From the NCBI RefSeq assembly GCF_042646065.1, contig NZ_JBHRTA010000003.1:62001-126000 (forward strand): a stretch of 64,000 bases of DNA, read 5' to 3'. Both the position numbers and the translations under genes were made by a program. Positions within the stretch are counted from its first letter, which is position 1; each line of letters begins with the position of its first letter. Positions 1-5,503 of the stretch are shown one piece after another. Origin of the DNA: Parapedobacter deserti (lineage in GTDB: Bacteria > Bacteroidota > Bacteroidia > Sphingobacteriales > Sphingobacteriaceae). The notes below the pieces were generated by a model. The model was given only the letters and a program-made list of their open reading frames with translations. It was not told the origin of the DNA and made no database searches.

Positions 1-339
1 CTGCACCAACTTTTTGAGGTTTCGGCGCTTTTTGGGTACTGCGGGTTTTAGGGTGTTTTCCTGGGCGACGATACCTTTTTGTTTGCGGAGCTCTAGCCAT
101 ACAGCAACCTTATGCCTGCATAATTTGTTTCCGCCGGGGCATTGGCATTCATGGATGGTAATGGCGTCACCGCTCAATATGACGTCCACCTGATAGACTT
201 CCTTATCTCGGACCAATGCGAGCCACACATTATCCTCATATTCCACCAATTCATCGAAATCATCCTGCTGGAAGATCAGCTTTCCAGCGTCCAATGCGCC
301 CTTGGGGGCCTTTTCCTCAAAATTTGCTAACGTCAGCAT
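1..339 (-). CDS. SWIM zinc-finger domain protein (3' end outside window)
   Basis: Reading the minus strand from an ATG at 339 gives 113 residues with no stop before the window edge, so the C-terminal part is missing. Residues 63-80 read HECQCPGGNKLCRHKVAV, a SWIM-type zinc finger (CxC-xn-CxH) with ligands C65, C67, C74 and H76. SWIM fingers are known to bind nucleic acid or protein partners and occur in bacterial SNF2-like ATPases and in stand-alone proteins. The region after the finger is very basic (VPKKRRNLKK), which fits nucleic-acid contact. Which full-length protein this is cannot be told from here. It lies 24 bp downstream of lspA on the same strand and may be co-transcribed with it. 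Confidence 0.75.
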   Translation of the reverse strand, partial: MLTLANFEEKAPKGALDAGKLIFQQDDFDELVEYEDNVWLALVRDKEVYQVDVILSGDAITIHECQCPGGNKLCRHKVAVWLELRKQKGIVAQENTLKPAVPKKRRNLKKLVQ

Positions 340-363
340 GGTTCCCTTGTTTGGAGCGGCAAG

Positions 364-864
364 TTAGTAAAATAGCCGTTGGCGCCTGACAGCCAAGGTA
401 TCGACCAGAACGATTCCTATGCCCACCATGATGGACACATCGGCCATGTTAAAAATACCGGTTTGAAACATCCCGGCCTTTAGGTGGAGGAAATCTGTCA
501 CCGAACCGCGGATAATCCGGTCAATCATATTGCCAATCCCTCCACCAATAGCGAACCCGAGCCCCACAGCAAACCAAGGACCGCGCGAACGCTCGACCAT
601 GGCGTAACAAGCAAACGCAAGCGCAAAAATAGGCAAAACAATAAGCAGAGCCGTTTTTAGCGGAGGCCACCAAGATTGCCCCAAGCTCAGAAACGCACCG
701 GTGTTCTCTACCTTGGTGAGCGTGATGTGGTTGTCGATGACCGTTATCTGTTCGTAGGGGTTTATATCCTTTCTCACGATAGCCTTGGTAATCTGGTCGC
801 AGCTTACATTGGCAGCGATCAGCAGCACACCGACCACAAGCCGTACCCATCTATGGTTGCTCAT
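364..864 (-). CDS. lspA: Lipoprotein signal peptidase (signal peptidase II)
   Basis: Inner-membrane aspartyl protease that cleaves the signal peptide of prolipoproteins after lipidation of the +1 cysteine. The 166-residue product has four hydrophobic segments (about 7-24, 70-90, 96-113, 140-158). It carries the family motifs: N-terminal DQITK (23-27), VENTGAF (52-58), GGGIGNMIDR (107-116) with catalytic D115, and FNMADVSI (138-145) with catalytic D142. I chose the ATG at 864 because the first membrane helix follows at the usual distance. An upstream in-frame ATG at 903 would add 13 residues with no family counterpart. The substrate class is abundant nearby: the locus at 16.7-35 kb encodes eight lipoproteins. 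That proximity may be chance. Confidence 0.93.
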   Translation of the reverse strand: MSNHRWVRLVVGVLLIAANVSCDQITKAIVRKDINPYEQITVIDNHITLTKVENTGAFLSLGQSWWPPLKTALLIVLPIFALAFACYAMVERSRGPWFAVGLGFAIGGGIGNMIDRIIRGSVTDFLHLKAGMFQTGIFNMADVSIMVGIGIVLVDTLAVRRQRLFY

Positions 865-927
865 TTCTTCATCTTTTATTGGTGCTGCAGTGCTTGTATA
901 CAACGCAGCGACCTCAAAGATAATGAT

Positions 928-1393
928 TTATTCGTTCCTCAACGAGTCCACCGGATTGGCCACGGCCGCCCGTATCACCTGCCATCTTACGGTAAGCGGC
1001 GCAATCACGACCGCTGACAAGCCGGCCAGCGCAAACAGCCACCACGCGATATCGATACGGTAGGCGAAACCGGCCAGGCAGTCGCTCATCGCCCACCAGG
1101 CAATGGGTGAAGCGATCACCAGCGCTATCGCCACCAGCTTTACATAGTCCAGTGAAAATAAGCGGACAATACCGGTCACGGACGCCCCCAGCACCTTGCG
1201 ACGAAAATGTTTTCAGGTAATACATCCTGTCTTTCCGCTCGTGAAACTCGTCGCGGGTGAAATATTGATTCACAAGCAATGTTAAGGATAATATGCTTGC
1301 CAATCCGAAAGATAGCCCTACCCCATTTATCAGGCTGAACGCCTTGTTGCGCCAAAGGTTCCGCCACGCGGTTTTGAGGTGGTTCTTGATCAT
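928..1393 (-). pseudogene. Chimeric FtsX/MacB-like permease remnant
   Basis: The N-terminal part (1393 to about 1203; start MIKNHLKTAWRNLWRNKAF) is nearly identical to the first 65 or so residues of the permease at 37631-40006. The C-terminal part (about 1200 to 928; ending NPVDSLRNE) instead matches the end of the permease at 51488-53923, including the characteristic RLFSLDYVKL stretch. The two pieces meet at about 1200 in different reading frames, so some 650 residues are missing and no functional protein can be made. The remnant is therefore the product of recombination or deletion between two different paralogues, not simple decay of one gene. A sigma-54-type promoter lies about 200 bp upstream. 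Confidence 0.88.
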
Positions 1394-1595
1394 TGTTTTC
1401 AGTGTTCGGTGGTCAGTGAAAAGTGTCCGGTGACCTGCCGTTGTTGCCTATAGTCGTTTATATGGCTTTATTCATTTATCGTTGTTCCTCGATCTCTGTT
1501 CCGGTAACTTCTCTTTTTCCACCCACCAATGATCACCCACAACCGATCACCATCTCCCCACCACTCATCCCTCAGCGATGCCACCAAAAAGAGGT

Positions 1596-1693
1596 AGCAG
1601 TTACTAAGCCAAAATAAGATGGTTTGATTATCAATGACAATAGCGGGGTTGAGTGCTAAGGAGTGTCGAACACTTGTTGTTCACCAACGGACA
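1596..1693 (-). promoter_or_regulatory. Sigma-54-type promoter with tandem palindrome (copy a)
   Basis: On the minus strand TTTTGGCTTAGTAACTGCTA (about 1595-1614) has the exact GG-N10-GC spacing of a -24/-12 promoter, with the -24 GG at 1609-1610 and the -12 GC at 1597-1598. Upstream lies the tandem site also seen at 2997, 13053, 16197 and 62507. Here the first palindrome (1657-1672) keeps only the CGAACA half, while the second (1678-1693, TGTTCACCAACGGACA) is intact. The distance from the first palindrome to the -24 element is 48 bp, 8 bp shorter than in the other four copies. The predicted start point is near 1586. It reads into the chimeric permease remnant, so it may now be a relic. Confidence 0.6.
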
Positions 1694-1708
1694 GGCTTTC
1701 ATTCACGT

Positions 1709-1749
1709 TTTGATAGTTGGCAGACTTTTCCTATTATTGCATAAATAAT
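1709..1749 (+). promoter_or_regulatory. vapBC promoter and candidate autoregulatory operator
   Basis: TTTG (1709-1712), 19 bp, then TATTATTG (1732-1739) matches the Bacteroidota housekeeping pattern TTTG-N19-TAnnTTTG with one mismatch. The perfect inverted repeat ATTATT-gcata-AATAAT (1733-1749) overlaps the -7 element and the expected start point. That is where a ribbon-helix-helix antitoxin would bind to repress its own operon. The operator role is inference from position. Confidence 0.5.
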
Positions 1750-1772
1750 GATGGCAATAAGCATTGATAATG

Positions 1773-1979
1773 ATGAGAACGACATTGGATATTCCCGAAA
1801 AATTGATTGCAGAAGCGATGACCTTGTCAAAGGCAAAGACCAAGAACCAATTGATCAAGGAGGTATTGGAAGAACATATCAAACGGGTTAAAAGACAACG
1901 CTTAATCGCATTGAAAGGTACGCTCGACTTCAATATCGACCTTGATACACTTCGTGGACGGGAAGATGTCAAGATATAA
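1773..1979 (+). CDS. vapB: VapB-type antitoxin
   Basis: Small basic protein (about 68 aa) of the type VapB/DUF2191. An N-terminal beta-strand RTTLDIP is followed by helices LIAEAMTLSKAK and TKNQLIKEVLEEHIKR, a ribbon-helix-helix DNA-binding fold. The acidic C-terminal tail (DFNIDLDTLRGRED) is the usual toxin-wrapping segment. It would neutralise the downstream PIN toxin and repress the operon. ATGs at 1770 and 1773 are both usable, and 1773 gives the family's standard MRTTLDIP start. The 3' end overlaps the toxin start by 14 bp, showing translational coupling. Confidence 0.85.
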   Translation: MRTTLDIPEKLIAEAMTLSKAKTKNQLIKEVLEEHIKRVKRQRLIALKGTLDFNIDLDTLRGREDVKI

Positions 1980-2355
1980 AGTACTAATAGATAGCTCGGT
2001 TTGGATTCAGTACTTCAAATCGGCCGGCATTCCTATCCTTGATCGGCTATTGGAAGAAGACTTTGCGTGTACCAATGAATTAATATTAACGGAATTGCAG
2101 CCGGTATTAGTACACCATAAACGGCATGACATATTGGATGGGCTGTTGGCCTTGGAACAAGTTCCGCTCCAAATAGATTGGGAACTGATTCGGAAATACC
2201 AACTGATGAATCTTCGAAACGGTGTTAACAAAGTAGGTATACCAGACTTGATTATCCTCCAGCAAGTCATTGAGGAAAAAATAACCTTGTTCAGTTTTGA
2301 TAAGCACTTCAGGTTGATGAACGAATTTTTGAGCTTTGATTTGGTCTCAGCATAA
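1966..2355 (+). CDS. vapC: VapC-type PIN-domain toxin ribonuclease
   Basis: 129-residue PIN-domain protein starting MSRYKVLIDSSVWIQYF. The acidic metal-binding residues are visible: D9 in LIDSSVW, E43 (or E38) in ELILTELQP, D94 in GIPDLII and D112 in FSFDKHF. VapC toxins cleave structured RNAs, often initiator tRNA or 23S rRNA. The ATG at 1966 was preferred over an upstream in-frame start at 1942 because GGACGGGAAG precedes it directly and the family start motif follows. The gene ends against a truncated permease fragment at 2368-2643, so the module sits exactly at a break in the permease array. Confidence 0.88.
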   Translation: MSRYKVLIDSSVWIQYFKSAGIPILDRLLEEDFACTNELILTELQPVLVHHKRHDILDGLLALEQVPLQIDWELIRKYQLMNLRNGVNKVGIPDLIILQQVIEEKITLFSFDKHFRLMNEFLSFDLVSA

Positions 2356-2367
2356 CTGAAATGGCTT

Positions 2368-2643
2368 TACCTCGGGTAGCTGTTTTTTGGCCTCCTCGCC
2401 CAGCAGGTATGGGGAACTTTCCCATATCCAGGTGTTGTTTTTGTCAATTGTCAGGTAGGTTTTCAGGCGGTATACACGTTCCACGTCCTGGTGATAGCCG
2501 TTGTAAGCATACTCATTCTTCACCCAAAGGAATACAAAAAAAGCGGCTGTCATCCCGATAACTAACCCTGATATGTTAATCAGCGTCGTTGTTCGGTAGC
2601 GTAATAGATTCCGCCACGCGGTTTTGAGGTGGTTTTGCAACAT
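2368..2643 (-). pseudogene. N-terminal fragment of FtsX/MacB-like permease
   Basis: The first 90 or so codons (MLQNHLKTAWRNLLRYRTT through KKQLPEV) are almost identical in DNA and protein to the start of the permease at 40165-42576, then the similarity stops at about 2368. Only TM1 and the first part of periplasmic domain 1 remain. The similarity also continues upstream of the ATG through the spacer into the next gene's 3' end (see findings), so this is a duplicated block. The remaining open frame runs on to 2347 and overlaps the vapC stop by read-through. Confidence 0.88.
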
Positions 2644-2710
2644 TCTTTAGATATTGATAACAGGCGAATCTGTCCTTACTCTTTGCTCTTTTTTTGTCTT
2701 TTTCCGTTAA

Positions 2711-2910
2711 TTATTCGTTCCTCAACGAATCCACCGGATTGGCTGTTGCAGCTTTGATGGATTCATAACTGATTGTGACCAGCGCGACGATGAAAGCCAA
2801 GCAAGCTGCTAAACCGAAAATCGCCCAGTTGATATCGATCCGGTAAGCAAAGCTATCCAACCATTTGGATGCGCCGTACCATGCCATGGGAACCGAGATC
2901 GCTATTCGGA
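2711..2910 (-). pseudogene. C-terminal fragment of FtsX/MacB-like permease
   Basis: The minus strand encodes the final TM region and tail, ending PVDSLRNE with stop at 2711. From about 2745 to 2905 it matches the 3' end of the frameshifted permease at 45110-47490 (KWLDSFAYRIDINW-type sequence, and the unusual GYESIKAA in place of WQAIRAA). The first about 35 bp (2711-2745) instead match the 3' end of the gene at 42642. A promoter (2928-2945) lies directly upstream of the broken end with no start codon between. Confidence 0.8.
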
Positions 2911-2927
2911 TACGCCTTATAGCATTA

Positions 2928-3033
2928 CGCAGCTATTAGGCCAAACGGATAACCGTCTACATATTTGTGAGTTATGAACTGGTCAATGCATTAAGGTGTT
3001 CGATATCGAACACCGAATGTTCACTATCGGACA
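2928..3033 (-). promoter_or_regulatory. Sigma-54-type promoter with tandem palindrome (copy b)
   Basis: Minus strand TTTGGCCTAATAGCTGCG carries GG (2941-2942) and GC (2929-2930) separated by exactly 10 bp, a textbook -24/-12 arrangement. Exactly 56 bp from the -24 GG starts the tandem operator: TGTTCGATATCGAACA (2997-3012, a perfect palindrome), a 5-bp spacer, then TGTTCACTATCGGACA (3018-3033). It now faces a permease whose 5' part is deleted. Confidence 0.68.
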
Positions 3034-3067
3034 GTAAGGTGGTTTAATGGGTTCCTAGGTTACAACC

Positions 3068-3286
3068 TCACTCATCCCGCAAACTATCCACCAAATTCCC
3101 CGTTGCAGCCTGCACCGCCTGCCAGCCCGCGGTAAGTAGCGTCATCACCACGGCAGCTAAACCTGCTAAGACAAACATCCACCACTGGATGTTGATGCGG
3201 TAAGCAGAATCCTCCAGCCAATTGTTCATGGCCCACCACGCAATAGGTGATGCGATGACGAAGGCAACCAATACCAACCACTGCAG
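3068..3286 (-). pseudogene. C-terminal fragment of FtsX/MacB-like permease
   Basis: About 72 codons of permease 3' end remain: LVLVAFVIASPIAWWAM, then the tail VDSLRDE with stop at 3068. The sequence has lost conserved positions (EDSAYRINIQWW, TGNLVDSLRDE), consistent with relaxed selection. Upstream, 3287-3419 shows no recognisable coding sequence on either strand. Confidence 0.8.
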
Positions 3287-3419
3287 CGCCTATAGAATGG
3301 TTAGCCTTCATGTTCGACGGAATCGTCCACGGATAGGCCCAGCTGTGACATTGAAAACGGTGTAATGGAAACTCACTGTACCACCCGGCCTTCCCTGACG
3401 GTATTCCGGGCCAGCTGAC

Positions 3420-4643
3420 TCACCAATTCGGCGGGTAGTCATTTATCCAATGAAAGCCGCGATTGATCAACGAGTAATCCTTTTTTTGCTTTCGCAGACT
3501 TTTAATGTAAATGTCCCGGTTTTCGAAGTGGCCGGTGAAGATGGCGGAGTCCCTTTGAAAGCTGTATTGCAAGACTCCCACCACTTTGCCATCTCTGGAA
3601 AGGGAAAGGGTCTTCTTCAATGTATCGGTATTCATTTGCAGATATTTCCTGTTCTCGGCATTGTCCAGGTAGTTGAAGTGGTGGTTTGACGAGATGAATA
3701 TTTTGCTCCAGCCCAGCGTGTTGGTTGTCGCCCGCTTCGGGGGGATGGAATCGCCATTCAGCACAAAGGTGTCAATGAGGTAAGCCCCCTCGTGGGGCAC
3801 CGGTTCCTTTTTTAGCATAGACCACAATCCTGCACAGCTCATTACAATGCTACCGCAGATAAAGGCATACTTGATCACCCGCGTGGTAATCAATTTCCAG
3901 CGTTTGGGGGGGCTGTAAGGCGCATAGGGGAGGCGGGTAGGCCTATGAAACACAAAAAAGTCGACGAGCGGCCTCAGGTCATAAGACAAGATGAATAGGC
4001 ACAGCAGGATGATGTGCGACGAAAAAATCTTGACCGGCACATCATAAAAGAAGTTCAAAAACGCTACATTCAGCATCACGGTCATGCTGAAAAGCGCGCC
4101 AATTGTTTTGGTCCGCCTCCAGAACAAGAGCACGCCCCCCGCCAACTCCAGGAGGCCGGAAACCACCGTGTACGGCCTTGATGCACCCATAAACGTCCAC
4201 ACGAGCCCCATGGGCGACATGTCGCCTACTTTTTGCTCAAGTCTAAAATATCCGGGTGAAGCAAATTGCCCCTCGAATACTTTGGCAAATCCATAAACCA
4301 CCAGGGTGTAAGCAACGAAGTACCGGGCAACCACGACGGTAAACTGGTAGAGTTCGTCAAAATTTCCCTTGCGCCGCTTGATCGCCGAAACAGCCATGGC
4401 GATGATCAACGAAAAAATGACACAGAACATGACGACGACATAATTGTACAAGGTATCGCCACTGCCGGTATGGTGTATTTTCTCGAATTTGGCCAGCCCC
4501 AGTACGGTCATTCCGAACCATTCGATGAATCGCTCGAAAAAACTGAACGAAAAAGAGAACTGGGAGGTGGCTATGAAAAGAAAGACGTAGCTCACTAGCC
4601 AAAGTTGGATGATTTTTGAAAAGAGTGATCGGCGCTTGGTCAT
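3420..4643 (-). CDS. DoxX-like multi-pass membrane protein
   Basis: 407 residues. An N-terminal hydrophobic helix (about 10-30), a second helix near 68-86, then a DoxX-like four-helix block (about 103-245) with VVYGFAKVFEGQF, SGLLELAGGVLLFW and FSSHIILLCLFIL, which resemble the DoxX/SURF4 helices. A further helix lies near 265-283, followed by a non-membrane C-terminal domain of about 120 residues rich in aromatic and charged residues. DoxX-family proteins are integral membrane proteins of mostly unknown role. The function of this one cannot be fixed from the sequence. It interrupts the permease remnants and shows no sign of decay. Confidence 0.6.
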   Translation of the reverse strand: MTKRRSLFSKIIQLWLVSYVFLFIATSQFSFSFSFFERFIEWFGMTVLGLAKFEKIHHTGSGDTLYNYVVVMFCVIFSLIIAMAVSAIKRRKGNFDELYQFTVVVARYFVAYTLVVYGFAKVFEGQFASPGYFRLEQKVGDMSPMGLVWTFMGASRPYTVVSGLLELAGGVLLFWRRTKTIGALFSMTVMLNVAFLNFFYDVPVKIFSSHIILLCLFILSYDLRPLVDFFVFHRPTRLPYAPYSPPKRWKLITTRVIKYAFICGSIVMSCAGLWSMLKKEPVPHEGAYLIDTFVLNGDSIPPKRATTNTLGWSKIFISSNHHFNYLDNAENRKYLQMNTDTLKKTLSLSRDGKVVGVLQYSFQRDSAIFTGHFENRDIYIKSLRKQKKDYSLINRGFHWINDYPPNW

Positions 4644-4662
4644 GTATTGGATATTTTTTCTT

Positions 4663-4956
4663 CTAAAATAAAAAAATACACGAACATACAGCTAGTTTGT
4701 CCCGGATCGCGAAGGTCGCTGTTCGATATCCGATGTATGAAACCGTAATGCTATCTGAAGCTTTTTCCCGGGAAATGTCTGCTGTAAACGTCCCATCACT
4801 CGCCGTGACGACCCGTCGATTCTGGCCAATGACCGAGATGGTGGCATATTGTAGCGGTTCCTGCGTTTCCATGTCCCTGACGGTGCCCTTGAGTGTCTGG
4901 CCAAGGCCAGTGAAGGGGAAAAACAATAGAATGGGTTGAAGGCAAAACTTACTCAT
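4663..4956 (-). CDS. Short carboxypeptidase-regulatory-like domain protein (probably truncated)
   Basis: 97 residues: a hydrophobic N-terminal signal (to about residue 20, LLFFPFTGLGQ), then one CarboxypepD_reg-like beta-sandwich (KGTVRDMETQEPLQYATISV, SDGTFTAD, DSITVSYIGYRTA). In Bacteroidota this domain normally sits at the N-terminus of TonB-dependent transporters or other envelope proteins. Here the frame ends in CSCIFLF right after the domain, 19 bp before the DoxX-like gene, so it is probably the stump of a longer gene. Its ATG overlaps the stop region of the permease remnant at 4949-5334. It may be expressed as a secreted small domain, but I consider it a remnant. Confidence 0.5.
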   Translation of the reverse strand: MSKFCLQPILLFFPFTGLGQTLKGTVRDMETQEPLQYATISVIGQNRRVVTASDGTFTADISREKASDSITVSYIGYRTATFAIRDKLAVCSCIFLF

Positions 4957-5334
4957 CCCTCAGGCTATTGACAGGATTAACCATCGCCGCCCGTATGGCT
5001 TGACCGCTCACCGTCAGTAGGGCAATGACAACTGCTGTCAGACCGGCCAGGGCAAACATCCACATTGGATGTCGATGCGGTAGGCGAAATCGGTCAGCCA
5101 TCTGTCCATTGCCCACCAGGCGACGGGGCAGGCCACTACGAGGGCAAGTAATGTCAGTTTGACGAAATCTTTAGCCAGCAAGGTCAGAATGCTCGATACA
5201 GAAGCGCCCAGCACTTTGCGGATGCCGATTTCTTTTACCCTCCGCTGGGTCGTAAACATGGCCATGACAATCGTACTGTGGACACGATTTCGGAGGATGT
5301 TTCGCCAAGCGATTCTGAAGTGGTTATTTATCAT
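4949..5334 (-). pseudogene. FtsX/MacB-like permease with large internal deletion and frameshift
   Basis: The first 19 or so codons (MINNHFRIAWRNILRNRVH) are joined directly to the last 105 (from VMAMFTTQRRVKEIGIRKVLGAS). This removes both periplasmic domains and the first FtsX domain. A second lesion is a 1-bp deletion at about 5063: the family sequence ATCCACCATTGG reads ATCCACATTGG here. It shifts the frame before the tail, which is still recognisable (VNSLRDE, stop at 4949). Non-functional. Confidence 0.88.
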
Positions 5335-5401
5335 TTTCTTAGGAGCTAATATAATACATAATATTTAGTCTTTATTCGGCTAGCCCCGGGAATTGATCCG
5401 A

Positions 5402-5450
5402 CCATTCGTCCCTAAGCGAGTTCACTCATCTCTCAAACTATCCACCGGAT
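5402..5450 (-). pseudogene. Two permease 3'-end footprints in a spacer
   Basis: The spacer downstream of the next permease keeps two short stretches. On the minus strand they encode NSLRDE (about 5402-5420) and PVDSLRDE followed by a stop (about 5423-5450). They are the last codons of two further lost family members. Confidence 0.5.
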
Positions 5451-5503
5451 CTTAACTCCTTTATCCTTCATCCTTTTCCTTCGGCGCTGTCACCAATCAC
5501 CAC

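Larger units (their letters stand above)
1394..1772. other. Intergenic region between permease remnant and vapBC
   Basis: 379 bp without a gene. It holds, from left to right: a footprint of a lost permease 3' end at about 1563-1584 (on the minus strand it encodes SLRDE, the family tail), a sigma-54-type promoter (1596-1614), tandem palindromes (1657-1693), and the vapBC promoter and operator (1709-1749). Confidence 0.6.

Noticed and set aside
1657..3033. Palindromes as transcription terminators or repeat elements of a REP type
   Set aside because: They lack U-tracts, always lie upstream of permease units in one orientation, and keep a fixed distance to a -24-like element, which fits operators better.
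914..5334. Insertion sequence as the cause of the fragmented region
   Set aside because: No transposase-like frame, terminal inverted repeats or target-site duplications could be seen; the joints fall in homologous permease sequence, which points to recombination.
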